Source: an uncultured Atopobiaceae bacterium
GTDB taxonomy: Bacteria > Actinomycetota > Coriobacteriia > Coriobacteriales > Atopobiaceae
Length of the DNA stretch: 64,000 nucleotides
Assembly (NCBI GenBank): GCA_944320385.1
Contig: CALUHH010000001.1
Span: 166,553-230,552 of the forward strand
Reading direction: 5' to 3'
Shown one piece after another: positions 25,448 through 33,583 of this stretch (the first letter of the stretch is position 1; each line of letters starts with the position of its first letter). The notes under the pieces are model-generated. The model ran no database searches and was not told the DNA's origin. It saw only the letters and a program-made list of their open reading frames with translations. The position numbers and the translations under genes are program-made.

Positions 25448-25963
25448 TCAAGCGAGCGAGATCGCGCCCAGCCAGCCCCAGCGCGGCTCGGACGCCACGC
25501 CGTACGCGGAGAGCCAGAGCTCGAGCGGCACCTCGCGCACGCGGCCGCCCACGCAGTCCATGACCACGCCGTCACCCGCGTAGAGGCCCACGTGCCCGTG
25601 GTCCCAGCCGCCCGCCCCGTAGGGGTCGCGCCCTACGGCGACGATCATCCCCACGAGCAGGTCGCGCGTGTCCGTGAGGTGGCAGAACCCGTCATGGAGC
25701 CCCCGCGCGTCGCCGCTCACGTAGCCCATGCCCAGCCGCGCGAACGCGCGCTCCACCCACGCCGCGCAGAGGCCCTCCCCCATCGGCGCCGTCCCATGCG
25801 CGCACTCGACGAGCCGACGCTGCAGCGCGCCGGCATCCATGAGCGCCTGCGGCTCGTGGCCCGCCGGCACTTCTCGCCAAGCGGGAAACCCAAAGGTCGT
25901 GGTGACGCCGTCGGCCGTCAGAAGGCCGCGCGCGGACAGCGCCGCCAGAAGCCGCTCCCTCAC
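25448..25963 (-). CDS. NlpC/P60-like cysteine hydrolase
   Basis: A 171-residue protein with a Cys-His arrangement as in NlpC/P60 or CHAP peptidases: GLCAAWV carries the likely nucleophile Cys, and WDHGHVGLYAGDGVVMDC carries the His and the following strand. There is no signal peptide or anchor, which is unusual for a wall hydrolase, so an intracellular or phage-lysin-like role is possible. GTG start after GGAGGGAGGAG. Function is by motif only. Confidence 0.65.
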   Translation of the reverse strand: MRERLLAALSARGLLTADGVTTTFGFPAWREVPAGHEPQALMDAGALQRRLVECAHGTAPMGEGLCAAWVERAFARLGMGYVSGDARGLHDGFCHLTDTRDLLVGMIVAVGRDPYGAGGWDHGHVGLYAGDGVVMDCVGGRVREVPLELWLSAYGVASEPRWGWLGAISLA

Positions 25964-25981
25964 CGCTCCTCCCTCCAAGGG

Positions 25982-26008
25982 GTCAGAAGGGGACTGTCCC
26001 CTTTTGAC
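25982..26008. repeat. REP palindrome, GTCAAAA-GGGGAC family
   Basis: GTCAGAAGGGGACTG followed by the complement with one arm mismatch. It lies between divergent genes (the NlpC/P60-like gene and galE), one of the few copies in this window at gene starts rather than ends. Confidence 0.85.
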
Positions 26009-26085
26009 TCTACGGCAGCGGAAGACCGACGTATACTTGAAAGTTAGGGGGAAACAGTCAGGAAGACAACAACGAAAGGACTTCC

Positions 26086-27141
26086 ATGAGCGAGAAGATC
26101 GCGCCCCAGGACACGTGTGTGCTTGTGACAGGCGGTGCCGGCTTCATCGGCAGCCATACCGTCGTCGAGCTGCTTACACGCGGCTACCAAGTCGTCATCG
26201 TCGACGACCTCTCCAACGCCTCCCCCAAGGTCTGCGACCGCATCAAGACCATCGTCGGCGACGAGGCGGCGGCCAACCTCACCTTCTACGAGGCCAACGT
26301 CAACGACCGCGCCGCGCTCTCCAAGATCTTTGACGCCCACCACCCCGACCGCGTCATCCACTTCGCCGGCTACAAGGCCGTGGGCGAGTCCGTCTCCAAG
26401 CCGATCGAGTACTACGCCAACAACATCGGCAACACCCTCACGCTCGTGGACGTCATGCGCGAGCACGGCTGCAAGTCGATCATCTTCTCCAGCTCCGCGA
26501 CCGTCTACGGCGACCCGGACTCCCTGCCGCTCACCGAGGAGAGCCCCAAGAAGCCGGCGACCAACCCCTACGGCTGGACCAAGTGGATGATCGAGCAGAT
26601 CCTCACCGACCTCCACACCGCCGACCCGGAGTGGAACGTCGTCTTGCTGCGCTACTTCAACCCCATCGGCGCGCACCCCTCGGGCCTCATGGGCGAGGAC
26701 CCCAAGGGCATCCCCAACAACCTCGTGCCCTACGTCGCCCAGACCGCCATCGGCAAGCGCGACGCCGTCCACGTCTTTGGCAACGACTACGACACGCCCG
26801 ACGGCACCGGCGTGCGCGACTACATCCACGTGGTCGACCTCGCCTCGGGTCACGTCGCCGCGCTCGCCTGGATGAACGGCCGCGCGGGCGTCGAGATCTT
26901 CAACCTCGGCACCGGCACGGGCACCTCTGTCCTCCAGATCATCGAGGCGTTCTCCAAGGCCTGCGGCCACGAGATCCCCTACGTCGTGGACCCGCGCCGC
27001 CCCGGAGACGTCACCGCCAACTACGCCGACTGCACCAAGGCCCGCGAGCTCATGGGCTGGGAGGCCAAGCTCGACATCGAGGACATGTGCCGCGACTCGT
27101 GGAACTGGCAGTCCCACAACCCCAACGGCTACGAGGGCTAG
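26086..27141 (+). CDS. galE: UDP-glucose 4-epimerase
   Basis: Interconverts UDP-glucose and UDP-galactose. The 351-residue SDR protein has the NAD-binding GGAGFIGSH, the Ser of the catalytic triad in IFSSSATVYG, and the YxxxK pair in NPYGWTKWM. GAAAGGAC precedes the ATG. A prenyl synthase gene follows 22 bases after the stop in the same direction. Confidence 0.95.
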   Translation: MSEKIAPQDTCVLVTGGAGFIGSHTVVELLTRGYQVVIVDDLSNASPKVCDRIKTIVGDEAAANLTFYEANVNDRAALSKIFDAHHPDRVIHFAGYKAVGESVSKPIEYYANNIGNTLTLVDVMREHGCKSIIFSSSATVYGDPDSLPLTEESPKKPATNPYGWTKWMIEQILTDLHTADPEWNVVLLRYFNPIGAHPSGLMGEDPKGIPNNLVPYVAQTAIGKRDAVHVFGNDYDTPDGTGVRDYIHVVDLASGHVAALAWMNGRAGVEIFNLGTGTGTSVLQIIEAFSKACGHEIPYVVDPRRPGDVTANYADCTKARELMGWEAKLDIEDMCRDSWNWQSHNPNGYEG

Positions 27142-27163
27142 GGCAAGAAGGACGAGAAGGACC

Positions 27164-28207
27164 ATGGAAGAGCTCTTCGTCAGCTACCTCACCGAGCGCC
27201 TGCCCCTCGTCGAGGGCGCGCTTGCGGCAGCGGCGGCCGCCCCGCTCACGGACGGCGCGGCACGCGGCGACCTCGACCGCTATCTCTACGGCCCGCTCGA
27301 GCGCTTCACCGCCTCGGGCGGCAAGCGCGTCCGCCCCGTGCTCGCGCTCCTCGGAGCCGAGGCGGTGGGGGGACGCGCCGAGGACGCGCTCTCGTGCGCG
27401 GTGGCGGTAGAGCTCTTCCAGAGCGCCGCGCTCATCCACGACGACATCGCCGACGAGGGCGAGCTGCGGCGCGGCGAGCCGTGCCTGCACCGCGTCGAGG
27501 GCGAGGGCCTGGCGATCAACGCGGGCGACCTCGCCCTCACCCAGGTGTTCGAGGTCCTTCTCGCCGATGAGGGGATGGACGCGGGGCGCAAGGTCCGCGT
27601 CATGGGCGAGATCGCCCGCATGGAGCGCCACACCCTCGAGGGTCAGGCGCTCGACCTGGGCTGGGTCCGTGACCGCCGCTGGGACCTCGCGACCGACGAC
27701 TACCTCTACATGGTGAGGAGCAAGACGGCCTGGTACTCCGCGGCCGTTCCGCTTTACGTGGGCGCCCTCGCAGCCGGCGCGTCCGAGGACGCGGCGCGCG
27801 GCCTGCTCGAGCTCGGCCTCTCCGCCGGCGTTGCCTTTCAGCTGCAGGACGACCTCCTCAACCTCGTGGGTGATGCCGACGCCCAGGGCAAGGACTTCCG
27901 CTCGGACGTCACCGAGGGCAAGCGGACGCTCGCCGTCGTATGGGCGCTCGAGCATCTGGACGAGGCGGGGCGCGCGGAGCTCGTCGACCTTCTCGACGCG
28001 CACTCCTCCGCCCCCGGCGACCTCGAGCGTGCCGTGCTTCTCATCGAGCGCGGAGGGGGCATCGAGAAGTGCCGCGCGCTGGCGCACGAGCTGGCCGACG
28101 AGTCAAAGCGGCGCGCCGAGGGGCTCGCGCAGGCAGGTCATATCTCGGTTGAGGCTCGCGACCTGCTAATCTCTATGGCAGACTTCTTCGTGGAGCGCGC
28201 GGGCTGA
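27164..28207 (+). CDS. Polyprenyl diphosphate synthase
   Basis: Trans-prenyltransferase that condenses isopentenyl diphosphate onto allylic diphosphates. The first Asp-rich motif is IHDDIADEGELRRG and the second QDDLLNLVGD. 347 residues. The first motif has a short spacing (DDxxD), as in long-chain synthases for quinone or carrier lipids, but product length cannot be read here. It is close behind galE; the link may be to cell-envelope lipids. Confidence 0.9.
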   Translation: MEELFVSYLTERLPLVEGALAAAAAAPLTDGAARGDLDRYLYGPLERFTASGGKRVRPVLALLGAEAVGGRAEDALSCAVAVELFQSAALIHDDIADEGELRRGEPCLHRVEGEGLAINAGDLALTQVFEVLLADEGMDAGRKVRVMGEIARMERHTLEGQALDLGWVRDRRWDLATDDYLYMVRSKTAWYSAAVPLYVGALAAGASEDAARGLLELGLSAGVAFQLQDDLLNLVGDADAQGKDFRSDVTEGKRTLAVVWALEHLDEAGRAELVDLLDAHSSAPGDLERAVLLIERGGGIEKCRALAHELADESKRRAEGLAQAGHISVEARDLLISMADFFVERAG

Positions 28208-28242
28208 CGTCCGCCCCCACCTTACGTACGCAAGGAGAGGCA

Positions 28243-29154
28243 ATGGAAACGATTCAGGAGGGCGCTCGCGGCGCCGCAGTCGAGGACATTCAGGAGCGCC
28301 TGAGCTCTCTCGGCTACGAGATTGACTCCGCCGAGACGCAGGATGCCAGCTTCGGGCCGTCCACCGGGACCGCCGTCGCGCGCTTCCGCCTCGACCACGG
28401 CCTCTCGCTCGGCAAGGACGTCGACACCGCCACGTGGATTGCGCTCGTCGACGAGTGCTACCAGCTCGGCGATCGCACCCTCTACCTGCGTCTCCCCAAC
28501 TTCCACGGCAACGACGTGCACCAGCTCCAGGAGCGCCTCAACATCCTGGGCTTCTCGTGCGGCGAGCCGGACGGCGTCTACGGCGTTCACACCGAGGCGG
28601 CCGTCAAGCTCTTCCAGGAGAGCATCGGCGTCCTCGCCGACGGCATGGCGTTCCCCGACACCTTCGACGCCATCGAGCGCCTCAAGCACGTCTGGGCGGG
28701 CAAGCCGGCCGCCGGCCCCCATCCCATGGGCGGCATGGGCTTCGCGCGCGCCGCGAGCGTGCTCGAGACCGCGCGCATCTCCATCACCGCGGACGACCCC
28801 ATCTCCCGCAACATCGCGGGTCGCATCTGGAACCTCGCCCACGCCACGGTTGACGACTGCGGCCTCGAGCTCGTGGACAGCCGCTCCGACGTCACGGGCG
28901 GCGCCCTCGTCGAACTCTCCACCCAGCCGCTTCCGGACAACGTCGCCTCGGGCCTGGGCAACGTCATGCTCGACGACTTTGACACCCTGCCGCTGCGCCT
29001 GCGCACCGCCATCCAGAGCTCCAGCGCCACGCCGCGCGCCGTGCGCATCGAGGTTCCCGTGGGAACCGGTGCCTTCACCATGGGCGACGCCCAGACCTAC
29101 GCGGTGCTGCTGCTCGACGCCATCTGCGCCGCCTTCGAGGGCCTCGACCTGTAA
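28243..29154 (+). CDS. Protein with two peptidoglycan-binding domains
   Basis: 303 residues. Two PG_binding_1 repeats occupy about residues 5-70 (ending RFRLDHGLSLGKDVD) and 88-145 (VHQLQERLNILGFSCGEPDG to VKLFQESIGV). The last ~150 residues are not recognised. No signal peptide is evident, so how it reaches the wall is unclear. RBS AAGGAGAGG. The TAA stop is the second codon of a REP palindrome (CTG-TAA-ATT), so the repeat marks the exact end of the protein. Confidence 0.8.
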   Translation: METIQEGARGAAVEDIQERLSSLGYEIDSAETQDASFGPSTGTAVARFRLDHGLSLGKDVDTATWIALVDECYQLGDRTLYLRLPNFHGNDVHQLQERLNILGFSCGEPDGVYGVHTEAAVKLFQESIGVLADGMAFPDTFDAIERLKHVWAGKPAAGPHPMGGMGFARAASVLETARISITADDPISRNIAGRIWNLAHATVDDCGLELVDSRSDVTGGALVELSTQPLPDNVASGLGNVMLDDFDTLPLRLRTAIQSSSATPRAVRIEVPVGTGAFTMGDAQTYAVLLLDAICAAFEGLDL

Positions 29155-29179
29155 ATTGGGGACAGTCCCCAATTTACAG
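29149..29179. repeat. REP palindrome providing a stop codon
   Basis: CTGTAAATTGGGGAC and its complement. The TAA within the left arm terminates the peptidoglycan-binding protein gene. Confidence 0.9.
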
Positions 29180-29248
29180 AGTCCTGCCGCCCCGTCACCC
29201 ATCGGCGAGGTACTTCTCGATTCCTGATACAATCTCAGACGGCGGCAC

Positions 29249-29323
29249 AGGGGTATCGTCCAATGGTTAGGACAGTGGTTTTTGGTGCCATCAATGTGGG
29301 TTCGAATCCTACTACCCCTGCCA
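29249..29323 (+). tRNA. tRNA-Gln (anticodon TTG)
   Basis: A 75-base cloverleaf: acceptor AGGGGTA pairs with TACCCCT, anticodon stem GTGGT/GCCAT encloses the loop TTTTGGT (anticodon TTG), the T arm contains GTTCGAATC, and the CCA end is encoded after discriminator G. A GATACAAT -10-like box lies about 16 bases upstream. A reading frame across it on the minus strand is a shadow. Confidence 0.95.
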
Positions 29324-29384
29324 GCCGCCGCCTTCGCGTTATCATGTTTCTGTAAAGGGACACACGTCGCTTGGAGGCTCTTCC

Positions 29385-30779
29385 ATGCACATGACCGCGA
29401 TTATCCTCGCTGCCGGCGAGGGAACGCGCATGAAGTCCCGCCATCCCAAGGTCATGCACACGCTACTCGACCGTCCGCTCGTCTCCTGGGTCACGCGCGC
29501 CGCGCGCAAGGCAGGGGCCGGGCGGATTGTTGTTGTCGTGGGGCACGGGGCCGACGAGGTGCGGGCTCATCTCGCAAGCGAGAAGGACGTCGAGTGCGTC
29601 GAGCAGACGGAGCGTCTGGGGACCGGTCACGCCACGCGCGTGGCGCTCGAGGCCGCCGGCATCTCCGAGGGCCCGGTCGTCATCCTCAACGGCGACCTGC
29701 CGCTCGTCTCCCCCGACACCATCCGCGCCTTCGCGAAGTCCGTTGACGGCGGCGCGCATGCGGCCGCCATCCTCACGATGACCCCGCCCGACCCGTTTGG
29801 CTACGGCCGCGTCGAGCTCGCCTCCGACGGCACCGTCGCGCGCATCATCGAGCAGAGGGACTGCACCGAGGAGCAGAGCGCGAGCCTGCTCGAGTGCAAC
29901 GCGGGCTGCTACGCCTTCGACGGGGCCCTTCTCGCCGCGCGCGTCGCCGAGATCGGCAACGACAACGCCCAGCACGAGTACTACCTGCCTGACATGGTCG
30001 AGATCCTGCGCGGCCACGGCCACGCCACCACGATCGTCCACTGCGACGACTACCGCGAGGCCCTCGGCGTCAACTCGCGCGCCCAGCTCGCCGAGCTCTC
30101 CGCCCTCGCGCGCGACGCCATCAACGCGCGCCTCATGGACCAGGGCGTCACGATGCTCGACCCTGCGACCACCTGGGTCGGCCCCGACGTCACCGTTGGG
30201 CGCGACACCGTCCTTCTCCCCATGACGATGCTCTGGGGCTCCACGACCGTGGGCGAGGAGTGCGTCCTCGGTCCCAACACGCGCCTCACCGACTGCACCG
30301 TCGCCGACGACGTCTCCCTCGAGGAGACCGTGGGCGTCGACGTCACCATAGAGAGCGGCGTCACCTGCGGACCGCGCTGCTACCTCCGCGGCGGCGCCCA
30401 CATCCTCGAGGGCGCACACGTGGGGACGCACGTGGAAATCAAGAACTCCACGATCGGACGCGGCTCCAAGGTGCCGCACCTCTCCTACATCGGCGACTGC
30501 ACGATGGGCGCCGGCGTCAACATCGGCGGCGGCTCGATCACCTGCAACTACGACGGCGTCAACAAGAGCCGCACCACCATCGGCGACAACGTCTTCGTGG
30601 GCTCTGACACCATGATGGTCGCGCCCGTCACGATCGGCGACGGCGCGCTCGTGGGCGCCAGCTCCTGCGTCACCACGGATGTTCCTGCCGACGCGCTCTA
30701 CCTCGAGCGTGCCGAGCAGCGCATTGTTGAGGGGTACGCCTCCCGGCGACTCGAGCGACTCAAGAAAGGTAAGGCATAG
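29385..30779 (+). CDS. glmU: Bifunctional UDP-GlcNAc pyrophosphorylase / GlcN-1-P acetyltransferase
   Basis: Makes UDP-GlcNAc from glucosamine-1-phosphate, acetyl-CoA and UTP. The uridylyltransferase domain opens with IILAAGEGTRMKSRHPKVMH (residues 5-24); the left-handed beta-helix acyltransferase follows from ~residue 250, with VPHLSYIGD and the catalytic His region. 464 residues. A GGAGG site precedes the start; MTAIIL two codons later is possible. prs follows without a gap, as in many Gram-positives. Confidence 0.95.
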   Translation: MHMTAIILAAGEGTRMKSRHPKVMHTLLDRPLVSWVTRAARKAGAGRIVVVVGHGADEVRAHLASEKDVECVEQTERLGTGHATRVALEAAGISEGPVVILNGDLPLVSPDTIRAFAKSVDGGAHAAAILTMTPPDPFGYGRVELASDGTVARIIEQRDCTEEQSASLLECNAGCYAFDGALLAARVAEIGNDNAQHEYYLPDMVEILRGHGHATTIVHCDDYREALGVNSRAQLAELSALARDAINARLMDQGVTMLDPATTWVGPDVTVGRDTVLLPMTMLWGSTTVGEECVLGPNTRLTDCTVADDVSLEETVGVDVTIESGVTCGPRCYLRGGAHILEGAHVGTHVEIKNSTIGRGSKVPHLSYIGDCTMGAGVNIGGGSITCNYDGVNKSRTTIGDNVFVGSDTMMVAPVTIGDGALVGASSCVTTDVPADALYLERAEQRIVEGYASRRLERLKKGKA

Positions 30780-31778
30780 ATGTACGAGAACCTGAGCGAG
30801 CCCATGCCGCTGAAGAAGGAGATCAAGCTCTACACCGGTACGGGCAACCCCGCGCTCTCCAAGAAGATCTCCGACATCCTGCACCTTGAGCTGCAGGGCC
30901 TCAAGATCGAGAAGTTCGCCAACGGCGAGATCTACGCCCGCTTTGACGAGTCCATCCGCGGCGACGACGTGTTCTTCATCCAGTCGCTCTCCGGCGTCAA
31001 CGTCAACGACCTCCTGATGGAGACGCTCGTCGTGGCCGACGCCGCCAAGCGCGCCTCCGCCTCCAAGTTCACGGCGGTGCTCCCCCACTACTGCTACGCG
31101 CGCCAGGACCGCAAGGCGTCGGCACGCGAGCCCATCACCGCCCGCCTCGTGGCCAACCTCCTCGAGGCCGCCGGCGTGGACCAGGTCATCACCATCGACC
31201 TGCACCAGGGCCAGATCCAGGGCTTCTTTGACATCCCCGTGACCCACCTCACGGCGCTCTACCTCATCGGCGACTACTTCAAGCAGAAGGACTTTGACTG
31301 GGAGAACACCGTCGTGGTCTCGCCCGACATGGGCCGCGCCAAGGTTGCCAAGCGCCTCTCCGACTATCTGGGCTGCGAGGTCGCCATCGCGCACAAGAGC
31401 CGTCCCAAGCACAACGCGTCCGAGGTCATGGGCATCATTGGCAACATCCAGGGCAAGACCTGCATCGTCAATGACGACATGATCGACACCGCGGGCACCC
31501 TCTGCAACTCCGTGCGCAAGCTCAAGGAGATGGGCGCTGGCGACATCTACGTCTCCGCGACCCACGGCATCTTCTCCGGCGAGGCCATCCAGCGCCTCCA
31601 GGACGCGCCGCTCGAGGAGTGCGTCGTGACCGACATCATCCCCTGCGAGGCCGCCAACAAGCCGGGCTCCAAGATCAAGAGCATCTCCGTGGCAAACGAG
31701 CTCGCCGAGGCCATCAACAGCGTCTACATGCGCCGCTCGGTCTCCGAGATCTTTGGCGGCCAGGGCGCCGAGATCTAG
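30780..31778 (+). CDS. prs: Ribose-phosphate pyrophosphokinase
   Basis: Makes PRPP from ribose-5-phosphate and ATP, for nucleotide, NAD, His and Trp synthesis. 332 residues. The metal- and substrate-binding segments are clear: TIDLHQGQIQGFFDIPV, VVSPDMGRAKVAKRL, and the PRPP loop VNDDMIDTAGTL. It starts at the base after the glmU stop, with AAAGGTAAGG as site within glmU. A REP lies directly after its TAG. Confidence 0.95.
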   Translation: MYENLSEPMPLKKEIKLYTGTGNPALSKKISDILHLELQGLKIEKFANGEIYARFDESIRGDDVFFIQSLSGVNVNDLLMETLVVADAAKRASASKFTAVLPHYCYARQDRKASAREPITARLVANLLEAAGVDQVITIDLHQGQIQGFFDIPVTHLTALYLIGDYFKQKDFDWENTVVVSPDMGRAKVAKRLSDYLGCEVAIAHKSRPKHNASEVMGIIGNIQGKTCIVNDDMIDTAGTLCNSVRKLKEMGAGDIYVSATHGIFSGEAIQRLQDAPLEECVVTDIIPCEAANKPGSKIKSISVANELAEAINSVYMRRSVSEIFGGQGAEI

Positions 31779-31779
31779 C

Positions 31780-31810
31780 CTGTTAATTGGGGACAGTCCC
31801 CAAATAACAG
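31780..31810. repeat. REP palindrome, AATT-GGGGAC family (imperfect)
   Basis: Left arm CTGTTAATTGGGGAC, right arm with one mismatch (CAAATAACAG). Followed by AAATGTTTGATG, the same flank seen beside other copies. Lies between prs and pth. Confidence 0.85.
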
Positions 31811-31870
31811 AAATGTTTGATGTAATGCGGGGTCGTCCTCGGGCGGCCCCGCGACTCGTGAGGGAGCGTC

Positions 31871-32425
31871 ATGTCCGCCCAGATCAAAATCGTCTGCGGC
31901 CTCGGCAACCCCGACGCCGAGTACGCCCGCACCCGGCACAACGCCGGCTTTGCCACCATCGACGCCGTGGCCGCGCGCCAGGGCGTGCGCTACTGGAAGT
32001 CCGAGGCGGGCGCCCAGGTCGCGCAGGTCACGGTGGCCGACAGGGACGGCGAGAAGCGCGAGGTTCTTCTCGCCAAGCCGATGAGCTACATGAACACCTC
32101 GGGCGGGCCGCTCTCCAAGCTGGCGCGCGCCCACCACGTGCGCCCCGAGGAGATCCTCGTGGTCCACGACGAGGTGGACCTGCCCGCCGGCGAGGTCAAG
32201 CTCAAGCTGGGCGGCGGCCTCAACGCGCACAACGGCCTGCGCTCCATCGCCGACAAGCTCGGCAGCCGCGACTTCGCGCGCGTGCAGTTTGGCATCGGAC
32301 GGCCGCCCGGGCGCATGGCCGTCGCCGACTACGTGCTGCGCGAGCTCAAGGGCAACTTCCTCGAGGGCTTCGAGCTCACCGTCGAGCGCGCGGCCGACCT
32401 CGTGGAGCAGACCCTGCGCGGCTGA
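31871..32425 (+). CDS. pth: Peptidyl-tRNA hydrolase
   Basis: Recycles peptidyl-tRNA dropped from ribosomes. 184 residues with the catalytic His in ARTRHNAGF, the Asn of KPMSYMNTSG and VVHDEVDLPAGEVKLK. A GAGGGAG site precedes the ATG. It follows glmU-prs, the common order in Gram-positives, here with a REP between. Confidence 0.95.
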   Translation: MSAQIKIVCGLGNPDAEYARTRHNAGFATIDAVAARQGVRYWKSEAGAQVAQVTVADRDGEKREVLLAKPMSYMNTSGGPLSKLARAHHVRPEEILVVHDEVDLPAGEVKLKLGGGLNAHNGLRSIADKLGSRDFARVQFGIGRPPGRMAVADYVLRELKGNFLEGFELTVERAADLVEQTLRG

Positions 32426-32453
32426 CGGCCGCCCGCAGCCCTTCCAGAAGTCA

Positions 32454-32569
32454 GAGAAATGTACGAGCACCCCGTTCTTCTCGCCGGGCGAATAGAACGG
32501 GGTGCTTCATCTACCTGCGGTTATGCAAATCGCACCAGCCGCTCCATCCGAGAAGGTCGTACATTTCTC
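32454..32569. repeat. Inverted-repeat element with GAGAAATGTACGA ends, copy 1
   Basis: Outer arms GAGAAATGTACGA and complement (perfect 13 bases) enclose 90 bases. An internal hairpin (AGCACCCCGTTCT at 32465-32477 and complement at 32494-32506) has CTCGCC in its loop, and its left arm runs into GTTCTTCTCG. The 315-base gap between pth and nfnA holds this element and no gene. A second element with the same ends is at 55.1 kb. Confidence 0.8.
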
Positions 32570-32740
32570 CGGGCGTCGCGCCCCATCGCCCCGCTGCGCG
32601 CGCACGCCCCCGCCGCCTGCCGTTCTTATCGCCCGCCCGCGAGGGAATGCGCGGTCACTCGGGTACAATGAGGGGTGTTGGAAAGGCCCCGCCAGGAGCC
32701 GGGCCGCCAAATGAGGGAATGCAGGAGAGGAGTGCGGTTA

Positions 32741-33583
32741 ATGTACAAGATCCTCGAAAAGACGCAGTTCTCGGAGAAGGTGTTCAAGTTCCGCATCGAG
32801 GCGCCCCGGATGGCCCAGCACGCTCACGCCGGCCAGTTCCTGATGGTGCGCGCCAACGAGACGGGCGAGCGCGTCCCGTTCACGCTTGCGGGCTGGAACG
32901 CCGATGAGGGCTGGGTCGAGTTCATCTTCATGGTGATCGGCAAGACCACGGAGATGCTGTCCACCTACAACGAGGGCGACTCCATCAAGGACGTCACCGG
33001 CCCGCTGGGCGTCCCCACCGAGATGGCGGACGGCCCCTGCGCGGTCATCGGCGGCGGCGTCGGCCTGGCCATCGCCTACCCCGTTGCCCGCCACCTGGTG
33101 GAGACCGGTCACGAGGTCCACGCCATCATGGGCGCGCGGACCAAGGACCTGCTGCTGCTCGAGGAGCAGTTCCGTGAGCTGCTGCCGGACGACCACATCC
33201 ACATCACCACCGACGACGGCTCCTACGGCGAGAAGGGCGTGGTCACCGCGCCGCTCGAGCGCCTGCTCCAGGAGAAGGCCGTCACCCAGGTCTTCTGCGT
33301 CGGCCCCGTGCCGATGATGAAGTTCTCCGCCCTCACGGCCGAGAAGTACAACACGCCCATCACCGCTTCGCTCAACCCCATCATGGTCGACGGCACCGGC
33401 ATGTGCGGGTGCTGCCGCGTGGAGGTCGACGGGCAGACGAAGTTCGCCTGCGTCGACGGCCCCGACTTCGACGCCACCAAGGTCGACTGGAACGACCTTC
33501 GCGCGCGTCAGGCCGCGTATCTCACCGAGGAGGGCCAGTCCCTCAAGGCCTATGAGGAGGCGAACTGCGCATGCCACAGGTAA
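32741..33583 (+). CDS. nfnA: NADH-dependent ferredoxin:NADP+ oxidoreductase, small subunit
   Basis: FAD-, NAD- and [2Fe-2S]-binding subunit of the electron-bifurcating NfnAB transhydrogenase. FAD-binding RVPFTLAGW, NAD-binding IGGGVGLAIAYPVA, and a C-terminal cysteine cluster MCGCCRVEVDG with FACVDGPDFDA as in NfnA and related PyrK-like proteins. 280 residues. ATG after GCAGGAGAGG. It overlaps nfnB by 13 bases. The pairing with nfnB separates it from dihydroorotate dehydrogenase electron-transfer subunits. Confidence 0.85.
   Translation: MYKILEKTQFSEKVFKFRIEAPRMAQHAHAGQFLMVRANETGERVPFTLAGWNADEGWVEFIFMVIGKTTEMLSTYNEGDSIKDVTGPLGVPTEMADGPCAVIGGGVGLAIAYPVARHLVETGHEVHAIMGARTKDLLLLEEQFRELLPDDHIHITTDDGSYGEKGVVTAPLERLLQEKAVTQVFCVGPVPMMKFSALTAEKYNTPITASLNPIMVDGTGMCGCCRVEVDGQTKFACVDGPDFDATKVDWNDLRARQAAYLTEEGQSLKAYEEANCACHR

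Noticed and set aside
29235..29459. Minus-strand frame across the tRNA
   Set aside because: It contains the tRNA-Gln complement, including the familiar VGFEPT peptide produced by tRNA genes.
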